A DNA stretch of 64,000 nucleotides from NCBI RefSeq assembly GCF_000313755.1, contig NZ_AMZB01000123.1, positions 1 to 64,000 on the forward strand, read 5' to 3'. Positions 53,670-63,437 of this stretch are shown here, piece by piece (position 1 is the stretch's first letter; every line of letters starts with the position of its first letter). The notes under the pieces were generated by a model. It saw nothing but the letters and a program-made list of their open reading frames with translations. It did not search any database and was not told the DNA's origin. The translations under genes and the position numbers were made by a program. The stretch comes from Pseudomonas nitroreducens TX1 (GTDB taxonomy: Bacteria > Pseudomonadota > Gammaproteobacteria > Pseudomonadales > Pseudomonadaceae).

Positions 53670-54899
53670 ATGATGCCCGCCACCCATCGCCAGACTGAAC
53701 TCGCTGCCCAGCTTCCTGCAGATCCGCTGCAGGTGCCGGTGGAACAGCAGAGCCGCGCCCATCTGGAGCAGACCTTCGCGCTGTTCAGCCAGATGTCCAG
53801 CCAGCTCAACCAGTCCTACAGCCTGCTGGAAGCCCGCGTTACCGAGCTCAAGGGCGAACTCGCCCTGGTCAGCGCGCAACGCATGCAGGAGCTGGCCGAG
53901 AAGGAGCGCCTGGCCAACCGCCTGCAAAGCCTGCTCGACGTACTGCCCGGCGGCGTCATCGTGATCGATGGCCAGGGCGTCGTGCGCGACGCCAATCCGG
54001 TGGCGGTGGCTCTGCTCGGCAAGCCGCTGGTAGGCATGCTCTGGCGCGAGGTGATCTCCCGCAGCTTCGCCCCCCGTGCTGACGATGGTCACGAAGTTTC
54101 CCTGCGCGATGGCCGCCGTGTGTCCATCGCCATCCGCCCCCTGAACGGCGAACCCGGCCAACTGGTGCTGCTCAATGACCTGACGGAAACCCGTCGGCTG
54201 CAGGATCAACTGGCCCGTCACGAACGGCTGTCCGCCCTGGGCCGCATGGTCGCATCGCTCGCCCACCAGATCCGCACACCGCTCTCGGCTGCCATGCTCT
54301 ATGCCGGCCATCTGAGTGAAGGCGAGCTGCCGGTCGAACAGCAGCAGCGTTTCGCCGGCCGGATCAAGGAGCGCCTGCACGAACTGGAAAGCCAGGTGCG
54401 CGACATGCTGGTGTTCGCCCGTGGCGAGCTGCCGTTGCCGGATCGCCTGATGCCCAGCCAACTCTTCGCCAGCCTGCGCGCCGCGGCCGAATCCCACGTC
54501 GCCGGCCTGAATGTCCGCTGGCAGTGCGATGCCCGCGTGGGCGAACTGCTGTGCAACCGCGACACCCTGGTCGGCACCGTGCTCAACCTGGTGGAGAACG
54601 CCATCCAGGCTGCCGGGCGCGATGTGCGCCTGAAGGTGCACCTGTACTCGCGCGACAGCAGCCTGCGCCTGTGCATCAGTGACAACGGCCCCGGCATGAG
54701 CGCCGAAACCCTGGCGCGCCTGGGCGAACCCTTCTTTACCACCAAGACCACCGGCACCGGCCTCGGCCTCGCAGTGGTGAAAGCCGTGGCCAAGGCCCAC
54801 CAGGGCGAGCTGAGCCTGCGCTCGCGCCCTGGTGTCGGCACCTGCGCCACCCTGATTCTGCCGCTGATCGTGGCTCAACCCGTCGTCAACGAGGAGTGA
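53670..54899 (+). CDS. fleS: Sensor histidine kinase FleS
   Basis: A 409-residue soluble kinase without membrane segments. An N-terminal coiled coil (about 30-90) is followed by a PAS domain (about 85-175), the HisKA box with phospho-acceptor H199 (ASLAHQIRTPLSAAM), and an HATPase domain with N box NLVENAIQAAG, G1 DNGPGMS and G2 GTGLGLAVV. It phosphorylates FleR. The stop overlaps the region of the fleR ribosome site, so the two are coupled. Confidence 0.95.
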   Translation: MMPATHRQTELAAQLPADPLQVPVEQQSRAHLEQTFALFSQMSSQLNQSYSLLEARVTELKGELALVSAQRMQELAEKERLANRLQSLLDVLPGGVIVIDGQGVVRDANPVAVALLGKPLVGMLWREVISRSFAPRADDGHEVSLRDGRRVSIAIRPLNGEPGQLVLLNDLTETRRLQDQLARHERLSALGRMVASLAHQIRTPLSAAMLYAGHLSEGELPVEQQQRFAGRIKERLHELESQVRDMLVFARGELPLPDRLMPSQLFASLRAAAESHVAGLNVRWQCDARVGELLCNRDTLVGTVLNLVENAIQAAGRDVRLKVHLYSRDSSLRLCISDNGPGMSAETLARLGEPFFTTKTTGTGLGLAVVKAVAKAHQGELSLRSRPGVGTCATLILPLIVAQPVVNEE

Positions 54900-54904
54900 T
54901 TTCC

Positions 54905-56314
54905 ATGGCCGCCAAAGTCCTGCTGGTCGAAGACGACCGCGCCCTTCGTGAAGCCCTGTGCGACACCCTGTCGCTCGGCGGGCACGATTTCGTCGCCGTG
55001 GATTGCGCCGAGGCCGCGCTGCCGGCGCTGGAGAAGGACGCCTTCAGCCTGGTGATCAGCGACGTGAACATGCCGGGCATGGACGGGCACCAGTTGCTCG
55101 GCCTGATCCGCAAGCGCTACCCGCAATTGCCGGTGCTGCTGATGACCGCCTACGGCGCGGTTGATCGTGCCGTGGATGCCATGCGCCAGGGTGCCGCCGA
55201 TTACCTGGTCAAGCCGTTCGAACCGCGCGCGCTGCTGGAACTGGTGGCCCGCCATGCGCTGGGCGCCGTTCCCGCGAGCGCCGGCGAAGGCCCTGTAGCA
55301 CTGGAGCCGGCCAGCCAGCAGTTGCTGGAATTGGCTGCCCGTGTCGCGCGCAGCGATTCCACCGTGCTGATTTCCGGCGAGTCCGGCACCGGCAAGGAAG
55401 TGCTGGCGCAGTACATCCACCAGCAATCGCCGCGCGCCGGCAAGCCCTTCGTGGCCATCAACTGCGCGGCGATCCCTGACAACATGCTCGAGGCCACGCT
55501 GTTCGGCCACGAGAAGGGCGCGTTCACCGGCGCCATCGCCGCCCAGCCGGGCAAGTTCGAACTGGCCGACGGCGGCACCATCCTGCTCGACGAAATCTCC
55601 GAGATGCCGCTGGCGCTGCAGGCCAAGCTGCTTCGCGTGCTGCAGGAGCGGGAAGTGGAACGCGTCGGCGCGCGCAAGCCGATCAGCCTCGACATTCGCG
55701 TGCTCGCCACCACCAACCGCGACCTGCTCGGTGAAGTGGCTGCCGGCCGCTTCCGCGAAGACCTCTACTACCGCCTGTCGGTCTTCCCGCTGGGCTGGCG
55801 TCCGCTGCGCGAGCGTCCCGCCGACATCCTGCCGCTGGCCGAACGCCTGCTGGCCAAGTACGCCCGCAAGATGAACCATGCGCCGGTCACCCTGGCCGAA
55901 GACGCCCGTGCCGCTTTGCTGGCGCATCCCTGGCCGGGCAACGTGCGTGAGCTGGACAATGCCATCCAGCGTTCGCTGATCCTGCAGCAGGGTGGGCAGG
56001 TGCAAGCTGCCGACCTGTGTCTGACCGCGCCCATCGGCCTGGCGCCGCGCCGGCTGCTGTCGGCAGTCCCGACGGCGGCAGCCCAGGCTGCCTGCGTCGA
56101 AATTCCGTCACCGGCTCCAGCCGAGGCCGGGCAGTTGGGCGAAGACCTCAAGCGCCGCGAGTTCCAGATGATCATCGACACCCTGCGCAGCGAGCGCGGC
56201 CGCCGCAAGGAAGCCGCCGAGCGCCTGGGTATCAGCCCACGCACCCTGCGCTACAAGCTCGCGCAGATGCGCGACGCCGGCATGGACGTGGAGGCTTACC
56301 TCTACGCCAGTTGA
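54905..56314 (+). CDS. fleR: Sigma-54 response regulator FleR
   Basis: A 469-residue response regulator: receiver domain with phospho-acceptor D53 (ISDVNMPGMDG), AAA+ domain with GESGTGKE and an intact GAFTGA loop, and C-terminal Fis HTH (RRKEAAERLGISPRTLRYKL). It activates the class III genes for hook, rod and rings. ATG at 54905 has the better spacing from GAGGAG than the GTG at 54896, which overlaps the fleS stop. Confidence 0.95.
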   Translation: MAAKVLLVEDDRALREALCDTLSLGGHDFVAVDCAEAALPALEKDAFSLVISDVNMPGMDGHQLLGLIRKRYPQLPVLLMTAYGAVDRAVDAMRQGAADYLVKPFEPRALLELVARHALGAVPASAGEGPVALEPASQQLLELAARVARSDSTVLISGESGTGKEVLAQYIHQQSPRAGKPFVAINCAAIPDNMLEATLFGHEKGAFTGAIAAQPGKFELADGGTILLDEISEMPLALQAKLLRVLQEREVERVGARKPISLDIRVLATTNRDLLGEVAAGRFREDLYYRLSVFPLGWRPLRERPADILPLAERLLAKYARKMNHAPVTLAEDARAALLAHPWPGNVRELDNAIQRSLILQQGGQVQAADLCLTAPIGLAPRRLLSAVPTAAAQAACVEIPSPAPAEAGQLGEDLKRREFQMIIDTLRSERGRRKEAAERLGISPRTLRYKLAQMRDAGMDVEAYLYAS

Positions 56315-56337
56315 TCGGTGACAGAACACCCCCTCTT

Positions 56338-56360
56338 GGCCGCATTCGTGCGGGCCTTTT
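56338..56360 (+). terminator. Terminator after fleR
   Basis: GGCCGCA-TTCG-TGCGGGCC (one bulged G) followed by TTTT. It separates fleSR from fliE. Confidence 0.7.
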
Positions 56361-56509
56361 CTTGGCGGCGTGCTCAGGTCAGCTGAAAGCGCTCCTGCAG
56401 AAAAGCATTCTTCCGCCGTCGGATTCGGCAGGGGATGGGGCTATCGCTTTTTTCCCTGAAAGGTGCATTCCAGAGCTTTCTTCCGCATTTTCTCCATGCC
56501 CTGAAAACC

Positions 56510-56525
56510 TGGCACCCAAGTTGCA
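56510..56525 (+). promoter_or_regulatory. Sigma-54 promoter of fliEFGHI(J)
   Basis: TGGCACCCAAGTTGCA with exact -24/-12 spacing, 60 bp before fliE. It lacks the CGGCAA/TTGCCG dyads seen at flgB and flgF, in line with FleQ rather than FleR control. Confidence 0.88.
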
Positions 56526-56585
56526 ATCCCCTCTGCAAAGCACCGCGCAGTGTCAAAAAACCGCGGTCAGTCGGAGGGGTAAGTG

Positions 56586-56915
56586 ATGAGTCAGGGTATC
56601 GAGTTCAATCGTCTGTTGCTGGAAATGCGCTCCATGCAAATGGAGGCCATGGCCAAGGCGAAGACGCAGGCCGCGCCGGTCGAGCCGGGGGCGCCGAGCT
56701 TCTCGCAGATGCTTGGCCAGGCGGTGGACAAGGTGAACGGTACCCAGCAGGTCGCCTCCGACATGGCGTCCGCTTTCGAGATGGGGCAGGGCGGTGTCGA
56801 TCTCACCGACGTGATGATCGCCTCGCAGAAGGCCAGTGTTTCTTTCCAGGCGATGACCCAGGTACGCAACAAGCTCGTGCAGGCGTACCAGGACATCATG
56901 CAGATGCCGGTTTGA
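56586..56915 (+). CDS. fliE: Flagellar MS-ring/rod adapter FliE
   Basis: A 109-residue protein linking the MS ring to the rod. The C-terminal half [20 protein letters not shown] with [18 protein letters not shown] is diagnostic. ATG at 56586 follows GGAGGGG; the GTG one codon before is less likely. Confidence 0.95.
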   Translation: MSQGIEFNRLLLEMRSMQMEAMAKAKTQAAPVEPGAPSFSQMLGQAVDKVNGTQQVASDMASAFEMGQGGVDLTDVMIASQKASVSFQAMTQVRNKLVQAYQDIMQMPV

Positions 56916-56934
56916 GCGGCGAGGATCGTAGGTA

Positions 56935-58728
56935 ATGTCCCAAGCCTCCGTTGTTGACAGCCAGGTCCCGGCCAAGGTCGGCGCCGACGCGCCGAAGAAG
57001 CCGCTGCTCGGCCTGACGTTCCTCGAGAACCTCGCGGACATGCCGGTGCTGCGCCAGGTCGGCCTGCTGGTCGGTCTCGCCGCGAGCATTGCCATTGGCT
57101 TCGGCATGGTCCTGTGGTCCCAGCAGCCGGACTACAAGCCGCTGTACGGCAGCCTCAATGGCGTGGACGCCAATAAGGTAGTCGAGGCGCTGTCCGCTGC
57201 CGACATCGGCTACAAGATCGAGCCCAACTCCGGCGCGTTGCTGGTGAAGGCCGATGACCTGGGCCGTGCGCGCATGAAAGTTGCCGGTGCCGGCCTGGCA
57301 CCCACCGACAGCAACGTCGGCTTCGAGATCCTCGACAAGGAGCAGGCGCTGGGCACCAGCCAGTTCATGGAAGCGACCAATTACCGTCGCGGCCTGGAAG
57401 GCGAGCTGGCGCGTACCGTCTCCAGCCTGAACAACGTCAAGGGCGCCCGGGTGCACCTGGCGATCCCGAAAAGCTCGGTATTCGTCCGTGACGAACGCAA
57501 GCCCAGCGCCTCGGTGCTGGTCGAGCTGTATCCGGGCCGCACCCTGGAGCCGAGCCAGGTGCTGGCCATCGTCAACCTGGTCGCCACCAGCGTGCCGGAA
57601 CTGGATAAGTCCCAGGTCACCGTGGTCGACCAGAAAGGCAACCTGCTGTCCGACCAGCAGGAACTCTCCGAACTGACCATGGCCGGGAAGCAGTTCGACT
57701 TCACCCGTCGCATGGAAAGCAACTTCACCCAGCGCGTGCACAGCATTCTCGCGCCGGTGCTGGGCAACGGGCGCTACAAGGCCGAGGTCTCGGCCGACGT
57801 CGACTTCAGCGCGGTGGAATCCACCTCCGAGTCGTTCAACCCGGACCAGCCGGCCCTGCGCAGCGAGCAGAGCAACAACGAGGAACGGCAGAACAGCAGC
57901 GGCCCGCAGGGCGTGCCGGGTGCGCTGTCGAACCAGCCGCCGGCACCGGCCAGTGCGCCGCAGACCACCGGCGGCAGCGCCCCGTCCGACTTCGTCGCGC
58001 CGGGCCAGCCGCTGAAGGATGCCAACGGCCAGCCGATCATCGATCCGAAGACCGGCAAGCCGGAGCTCGCCCCGTACCCGACCGACAAGCGCGCGCAGAA
58101 CACCCGCAACTACGAACTGGATCGCTCGGTGAGCTACACCAAGCAGCAGCAGGGTCGCCTGCGCCGGCTTTCCGTCGCGGTGGTGCTGGACGATCGCGTG
58201 ATCGCCGATCCGAAGACCGGCGAAGTCAGCCACCAGCCCTGGACCGCCGACGAGCTGGGTCGCTTCACCCGCCTGGTGCAGGACGCGGTAGGCTATGACG
58301 CCAGCCGTGGCGACAGCGTCAGCGTGATCAACGCGCCGTTCGCTCCGGAACAGGGCGAAGAAATCGCCTCGCCGCCGTTCTACTCGCAGCCCTGGTTCTG
58401 GGACGTGGTCAAGCAGGTGCTGGGCATCGTCTTCATCCTGGTGCTGGTGCTGGGCGTGCTGCGACCGGTGCTGAACAACCTGTCGGGCAACAAGGGCAAG
58501 GCCCTGGTGGCCGGCGGCGCTGCAGGCGAAGGCGGCCTGGGCGAGCTGGGCGGCCTGGAGGGCGAACTGTCCGAAGACCGCGTGAGCCTCGGTGGCCCGG
58601 CCAGCATCCTGCTGCCCAGCCCGTCCGAGGGGTACGATGCACAATTGAATGCGATCAAGACACTGGTCGCCCAGGACCCGGGGCGTGTTGCCCAGGTAGT
58701 GAAGGACTGGATCAATTCCGATGAGTGA
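56935..58728 (+). CDS. fliF: Flagellar MS-ring protein FliF
   Basis: A 597-residue inner-membrane ring protein. Two membrane segments are visible, about 36-57 and 485-507, flanking a large periplasmic part with YscJ-like domains (NVGFEILDKEQALGTSQFME; RRGLEGELARTVSSLNNVKG). A Pro/Ala-rich loop (about 325-370) lies in the middle. The cytoplasmic tail that binds FliG is at the end. The last 8 bases overlap fliG. Confidence 0.96.
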   Translation: MSQASVVDSQVPAKVGADAPKKPLLGLTFLENLADMPVLRQVGLLVGLAASIAIGFGMVLWSQQPDYKPLYGSLNGVDANKVVEALSAADIGYKIEPNSGALLVKADDLGRARMKVAGAGLAPTDSNVGFEILDKEQALGTSQFMEATNYRRGLEGELARTVSSLNNVKGARVHLAIPKSSVFVRDERKPSASVLVELYPGRTLEPSQVLAIVNLVATSVPELDKSQVTVVDQKGNLLSDQQELSELTMAGKQFDFTRRMESNFTQRVHSILAPVLGNGRYKAEVSADVDFSAVESTSESFNPDQPALRSEQSNNEERQNSSGPQGVPGALSNQPPAPASAPQTTGGSAPSDFVAPGQPLKDANGQPIIDPKTGKPELAPYPTDKRAQNTRNYELDRSVSYTKQQQGRLRRLSVAVVLDDRVIADPKTGEVSHQPWTADELGRFTRLVQDAVGYDASRGDSVSVINAPFAPEQGEEIASPPFYSQPWFWDVVKQVLGIVFILVLVLGVLRPVLNNLSGNKGKALVAGGAAGEGGLGELGGLEGELSEDRVSLGGPASILLPSPSEGYDAQLNAIKTLVAQDPGRVAQVVKDWINSDE

Positions 58729-59737
58729 AGCCCGCATGAGCGCCAAACTGAACAAGGTCGACAAGGCTGCCATCCTCCTGCTCTCCCTGGGTGAGACCGA
58801 TGCCGCGCAGGTACTGCGCCACATGGGCCCGAAGGAAGTGCAGAAGGTCGGCGTGGCCATGGCGCAGATGCGCAACGTGCACCGCGAGCAGGTCGAGCAG
58901 GTGATGGGCGAGTTCGTCGAGATCGTCGGCGACCAGACCAGCCTGGGCGTGGGCGCCGACAGCTACATCCGCAAGATGCTCACCCAGGCCCTGGGCGAGG
59001 ACAAGGCGAACAACCTCATCGACCGCATCCTGCTGGGGGGCAACACCAGCGGCCTGGACAGCCTGAAGTGGATGGAGCCGCGCGCCGTGGCCGACGTGAT
59101 CCGCTACGAGCACCCGCAGATCCAGGCCATCGTGGTGGCCTACCTCGACCCGGACCAGGCCGGCGAAGTGCTCAGTCACTTCGACCACAAGGTGCGCCTG
59201 GACATCATCCTGCGCGTGTCCTCGCTCAACACCGTGCAGCCCTCCGCACTCAAGGAACTGAACCTGATCCTGGAGAAACAGTTCGCCGGCAACGCCAACT
59301 CCACCCGCACCACCATGGGCGGCGTGAAGCGCGCGGCGGACATCATGAACTACCTCGACAGCTCGGTCGAAGGCGCGCTGATGGACGCCATCCGCGAAGT
59401 CGACGAGGACCTGTCCGGACAGATCGAAGACCTCATGTTCGTCTTCGACAACCTGGCCGATGTCGATGACCGCGGTATCCAGGCGCTGCTGCGCGAGGTT
59501 TCCTCGGACGTGCTGGTGCTGGCCCTCAAGGGCTCGGACGAGGCGATCCGGGAGAAGATCTTCCGCAACATGTCCAAGCGTGCCGCCGAACTGCTGCGCG
59601 ACGACCTGGAGGCCAAGGGCCCGGTGCGCGTCAGCGAAGTGGAAGGCGCACAGAAGGAAATCCTCACCATCGCTCGCCGTATGGCCGAATCCGGCGAAAT
59701 CGTGCTGGGTGGCAAGGGCGGCGAGGAGATGATCTGA
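58721..59737 (+). CDS. fliG: Flagellar motor switch protein FliG
   Basis: A 338-residue switch protein. The N-terminal FliF-binding domain, the middle EHPQ motif and the C-terminal torque helix are present; the last (IREKIFRNMSKRAAELLRDD) keeps the charged residues that face the stator. The ATG overlaps fliF by 8 bases; an internal ATG at 58736 is possible. Confidence 0.96.
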   Translation: MSEARMSAKLNKVDKAAILLLSLGETDAAQVLRHMGPKEVQKVGVAMAQMRNVHREQVEQVMGEFVEIVGDQTSLGVGADSYIRKMLTQALGEDKANNLIDRILLGGNTSGLDSLKWMEPRAVADVIRYEHPQIQAIVVAYLDPDQAGEVLSHFDHKVRLDIILRVSSLNTVQPSALKELNLILEKQFAGNANSTRTTMGGVKRAADIMNYLDSSVEGALMDAIREVDEDLSGQIEDLMFVFDNLADVDDRGIQALLREVSSDVLVLALKGSDEAIREKIFRNMSKRAAELLRDDLEAKGPVRVSEVEGAQKEILTIARRMAESGEIVLGGKGGEEMI

Positions 59738-59738
59738 C

Positions 59739-60536
59739 GTGGTACCGCCGGCCAAAGACGAAGACAAACTCAGTGAGCTGATCCGAGCGCGCGACGTGTC
59801 GGGTTTCGACCGCTGGTCGCTGCCCAGCTTCGACCCGGCGCGCCCGGCCCCCGAGCCCGAGCCGGAACCCGAGCCGGAGGTCGCGGAGCAGCCGCAGATC
59901 GAGGAAGTGCCGGAGGAAGAGGTCAAGCCGCTGACGCTCGACGAGCTCGAGGCGATCCGCCAGGAGGCCTACAACGAAGGTTTCTCCACCGGTGAGAAGG
60001 ACGGCTTCCATGCCGGCCAGATCAAGGCGCGCCAGGAAGCCGACGCGGCGCTGCAACCGCGCCTGCAGAATCTCGAAACCCTGATGTCGCACCTGCTCGA
60101 CCCCATCGCCGAGCAGGACCAGATGCTCGAGGCGGGCATGCTCAACCTGGTGACCCATGTGGTGCGCCAGGTGGTGCAGCGCGAGCTGGCCACCGATTCG
60201 AGCCAGATCCGCCTGGTGCTGCGCGAAGCGCTCAAGCTGCTGCCCATGGGCGCCAGCAACATCCGTATCCAGGTCAACCCGCAGGACTTCGAGTTGGTGA
60301 AGGCCCTGCGCGACCGCCACGAGGAAAGCTGGAAGATCATCGAGGACGACGGCCTGCTGCCCGGCGGCTGCCGCATCGAGACCGAACATTCGCGCATCGA
60401 CGCCACTGTCGAGACGCGCCTGGCCCAGGCCGTGAAGCAACTTTTCGAGCAGCAGCGCGACCAGGCGACCCATGCCCTGGCGCCCGACCTGCACGTGAGC
60501 CTCGACGTCATCCAGGACGGCTCCGATGCGTCTTGA
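59739..60536 (+). CDS. fliH: Flagellar export ATPase regulator FliH
   Basis: A 265-residue stator-like protein that binds and restrains FliI. It has a Pro/Glu repeat ([10 protein letters not shown]) near residues 33-47, a middle GxxxG-like helix ([20 protein letters not shown]) and a C-terminal FliH domain ([20 protein letters not shown]). The start is GTG at 59739 after GAGGAG. The end overlaps fliI by 11 bases. Confidence 0.94.
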   Translation: MVPPAKDEDKLSELIRARDVSGFDRWSLPSFDPARPAPEPEPEPEPEVAEQPQIEEVPEEEVKPLTLDELEAIRQEAYNEGFSTGEKDGFHAGQIKARQEADAALQPRLQNLETLMSHLLDPIAEQDQMLEAGMLNLVTHVVRQVVQRELATDSSQIRLVLREALKLLPMGASNIRIQVNPQDFELVKALRDRHEESWKIIEDDGLLPGGCRIETEHSRIDATVETRLAQAVKQLFEQQRDQATHALAPDLHVSLDVIQDGSDAS

Positions 60537-61881
60537 TCGCGTCAGCTTTGCCCGCCGTCTGCAGGGCTACAGCGACGCCGTGAGCCTGCCGACCCAGCCG
60601 GTGGTGGAAGGCCGCCTGCTGCGCATGGTTGGCCTGACCCTGGAGGCCGAAGGGCTGCAGGCCGCTGTGGGCAGCCGTTGCCAGGTCATCAACGACGGCG
60701 GCTATCACCCTGTGCAGGTGGAAGCCGAAGTCATGGGCTTCGCCGGCAGCAAGATCTACCTGATGCCGGTGGGCAGCCTCGCCGGCATCGCCCCCGGTGC
60801 CCGCGTGGTGCCGCTGCCGGATTCCGGCCGCCTGCCGATGGGCATGTCCATGCTCGGCCGCGTGCTCGACGGCGTCGGCCGCGCGCTGGACGGCAAGGGC
60901 GGCATGCGTGCCGAGGACTGGGTGCCGATGGACGGCCCGATCATCAACCCGCTGGCGCGCGACCCGATCCATGAGCCGATGGACGTCGGCATCCGCTCGA
61001 TCAACTCCCTGCTCACCGTCGGCCGTGGTCAGCGCCTGGGCCTGTTCGCCGGGACCGGCGTCGGTAAATCGGTGCTGCTGGGCATGATGACGCGCTTCAC
61101 CAAGGCCGACATCATCGTGGTCGGGCTGATCGGCGAGCGGGGGCGCGAGGTGAAGGAATTCATCGAGCACATCCTCGGCGAGGAAGGCCTCAAGCGTTCC
61201 GTGGTCGTGGCCTCGCCGGCGGACGACGCGCCTCTGATGCGCCTGCGCGCCGCGCAGTACTGCACCCGTATCGCCGAATACTTCCGCGACAAGGGCAAGA
61301 ACGTCCTGCTGCTGATGGACTCCCTGACCCGCTACGCCCAGGCCCAGCGCGAGATCGCCCTGGCCATCGGCGAGCCGCCGGCGACCAAGGGTTATCCACC
61401 ATCGGTGTTCGCCAAGCTGCCACGCCTGGTCGAGCGTGCCGGCAACGGCGAGAAGGGCGGCGGCTCGATCACCGCTTTCTACACCGTGCTCAGCGAAGGC
61501 GACGACCAGCAGGACCCGATCGCCGACGCCGCGCGGGGTGTGCTCGATGGTCACTTCGTGCTGTCACGCCGGCTGGCCGAGGAAGGCCATTACCCGGCCA
61601 TCGACATCGAGGCCTCGATCAGCCGGGTGATGCCCCAGGTCACCACGCCCGAACACCTGCGCGACGCCCAGCGCTTCAAGCAACTGTGGTCGCGTTATCA
61701 ACAGAGCCGTGACCTGATCAGCGTCGGCGCCTACGTGGCCGGCGGCGATCCGGAGACCGACCTGGCGATCCAGCGCTTCCCGATCATGCGCCAGTTCCTG
61801 CGCCAGGCGCTGGACGAAAGCCAGAACCTCGACGACAGCCGCCTGCTGCTGGATGCCGTCGTCAGCGGCAAGGCCGGGTGA
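60526..61881 (+). CDS. fliI: Flagellum-specific ATPase FliI
   Basis: A 451-residue ATPase of the type III export apparatus, related to F1-beta. Walker A is [13 protein letters not shown] (about residue 173-185) and Walker [14 protein letters not shown] (about 258). The full FliI length is present. It overlaps fliH and is separated from fliJ by a 154-base gap containing a long inverted repeat, which is unusual. Confidence 0.96.
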   Translation: MRLDRVSFARRLQGYSDAVSLPTQPVVEGRLLRMVGLTLEAEGLQAAVGSRCQVINDGGYHPVQVEAEVMGFAGSKIYLMPVGSLAGIAPGARVVPLPDSGRLPMGMSMLGRVLDGVGRALDGKGGMRAEDWVPMDGPIINPLARDPIHEPMDVGIRSINSLLTVGRGQRLGLFAGTGVGKSVLLGMMTRFTKADIIVVGLIGERGREVKEFIEHILGEEGLKRSVVVASPADDAPLMRLRAAQYCTRIAEYFRDKGKNVLLLMDSLTRYAQAQREIALAIGEPPATKGYPPSVFAKLPRLVERAGNGEKGGGSITAFYTVLSEGDDQQDPIADAARGVLDGHFVLSRRLAEEGHYPAIDIEASISRVMPQVTTPEHLRDAQRFKQLWSRYQQSRDLISVGAYVAGGDPETDLAIQRFPIMRQFLRQALDESQNLDDSRLLLDAVVSGKAG

Positions 61882-61905
61882 TGATCAACCTGCACGGTGG
61901 CTCCC

Positions 61906-62010
61906 GTAGGAGGGGTGGAGCACAGCGATACCCCTGCTGCCCTGGCTACGTCATCACCGGGGTGACCGACGCTCTGGATCGATGGGTATCGCACGCTCCA
62001 CCCATCCTCC
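61906..62010. repeat. Long imperfect inverted repeat between fliI and fliJ
   Basis: Arms GTAGGAGGGGTGGAGC...GCGATACCC (61906-61935) and GATGGGTATCGC...GCTCCACCCATCCTCC (61981-62010). It is the same family as the repeat at 10930-11008. It sits inside an operon that is otherwise tightly packed. Confidence 0.8.
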
Positions 62011-62035
62011 GGAAAGCGCGGCGGGAGATGTGTTC

Positions 62036-62479
62036 ATGAACCGCCGCGCCGAACGCCTCGCCCCGGTGGTGGACATGGCACTCAAGGCCGAGCGCGAAAC
62101 CGCGCGCCAACTCGGCCAGGTGCAGGGGCAGTTGCAGCAGGCGCAGCGCAAGCTCGCCGAGCTGGAGCGCTACCGCCACGACTACCAGCAGCAGTGGATC
62201 CGCAACGGCCAGCAGGGCGTCAGCGGCCAGTGGCTGATCAACTACCAGCGCTTCCTTTCGCAGCTCGAAGGCGCGGTGGAACAGCAGAACCGCGCGGTGG
62301 ACTGGCACCAGGGCATCGTCGACAAGGCCCGCGTCGCCTGGCAGGAGAAGTACGCCCGCCTGGAAGGCCTGCGCAAGCTGGTCGAGCGCTACCGCGAGGA
62401 GGCACGCCTGGCTGCCGACAAGTACGAGCAGAAGCAGCTCGACGAATTCGCCCAGCGCCTGAAACCCTCGCCCGATTGA
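62036..62479 (+). CDS. fliJ: Flagellar export chaperone FliJ
   Basis: A 147-residue coiled-coil protein of the export apparatus that escorts chaperones and activates FliI. Heptad-rich helices run over nearly the whole length (LAPVVDMALKAERETARQLG to KYEQKQLDEFAQRL). ATG at 62036 follows CGGGAG; the frame upstream to 61982 is read from the repeat and rejected. Transcription from fliI must pass through the repeat. Confidence 0.92.
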   Translation: MNRRAERLAPVVDMALKAERETARQLGQVQGQLQQAQRKLAELERYRHDYQQQWIRNGQQGVSGQWLINYQRFLSQLEGAVEQQNRAVDWHQGIVDKARVAWQEKYARLEGLRKLVERYREEARLAADKYEQKQLDEFAQRLKPSPD

Positions 62480-62530
62480 CAGCCGATGGCCGTGGTAGGC
62501 TCCGGTGCGAACCCTGACCGGAAACCCTCC

Positions 62531-63367
62531 ATGTCACTGCCTCCTCCGCGCACCGCCGATTTCCAGTATCTGCTGAGCCTCTGGAAACTGGTCCCGGAAG
62601 GCGAGCCCATCGTCACCCCCAGCAGTCACCTGCTGCCGGTCCGCTGGCAGGGCCGGGCGGCGATGATCAAGGTCGCCCTCGATGTGGACGAGCAGGGCGG
62701 TGCGCACGTCATGCGCTGGTGGGACGGCGAGGGTGCAGCCCGGGTGTTCGCCCACGAAGGCGATGCGGTCCTGCTGGAACGTGCCGAGGGCAGGCGCTCG
62801 CTGCTGCACATGGCGCTGCATGGCGAAGACGACCAGGCCAGCCGTATCGCCTGTGACGTAGTGCGGCACCTGCATCGACCACGCGGCAAGCCATTGCCGG
62901 AGCTGATCGACCTGCGCCAGTGGTTCTGCGACCTCGCCCCGGCTGCCCGGCGCTATGGCGGCCTGTTCCCGCGTTGCCTGGAAACCGCCGAAGCGCTGCT
63001 GGCCAGTGAGCAGGATCGCAGCGTGCTGCATGGCGACGTACACCACGACAACATCCTCGACTTCGGCCCGCGCGGCTGGCTGGCCATCGACCCCAAGCGC
63101 CTGCATGGCGAACGGCTATTCGACTACGCCAACCTGTTGTGCAATCCGGACCTGCCGACCTCCCGCGAGCGCACGCGCTTTCTCCGCCAGCTGGACGTGA
63201 TAGTCGAGCACGCCGGCGTCGACCGGCGTCGTTTGCTGGAGTGGGTCCTGGCCTTCGCGGGTCTCTCCGCGGCCTGGTTCCTCGATGACGGCATGGCCGC
63301 CGACAGCGACCTGAGCGTGGCGCACCTGGCCGCCGCCGAGCTGGACCGCATGGCACGCTGCGCCTGA
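62531..63367 (+). CDS. APH(6)/hydroxyurea-kinase-family phosphotransferase
   Basis: A 278-residue protein of the aminoglycoside/hydroxyurea resistance kinase family. The ATP lysine is K47 (AAMIKVAL), the catalytic loop HGDVHHDNIL gives D169 and N174, and the metal aspartate D187 lies in AIDPK. All key residues are kept, so activity is likely. Members include streptomycin 6-kinases, but chromosomal copies in Pseudomonas often have no known substrate, so resistance should not be assumed. It lies 51 bases after fliJ. ATG at 62531 is chosen; a longer frame begins at 62486. Confidence 0.85.
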   Translation: MSLPPPRTADFQYLLSLWKLVPEGEPIVTPSSHLLPVRWQGRAAMIKVALDVDEQGGAHVMRWWDGEGAARVFAHEGDAVLLERAEGRRSLLHMALHGEDDQASRIACDVVRHLHRPRGKPLPELIDLRQWFCDLAPAARRYGGLFPRCLETAEALLASEQDRSVLHGDVHHDNILDFGPRGWLAIDPKRLHGERLFDYANLLCNPDLPTSRERTRFLRQLDVIVEHAGVDRRRLLEWVLAFAGLSAAWFLDDGMAADSDLSVAHLAAAELDRMARCA

Positions 63368-63437
63368 ATCCTGGCCTGCTGCCACGTATCGATGGCTGAG
63401 CCTGGCGGCTCGTGCGGCTGATCGGCTGGCCGCGTGG

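Noticed and set aside
53598-54878. 426-residue minus-strand frame opposite fleS
   Set aside because: Gln/His/Ala-rich shadow; fleS has full kinase motifs on the forward strand.
61982-62035. Extended FliJ start at 61982
   Set aside because: The added 18 residues are encoded by the inverted repeat arm.
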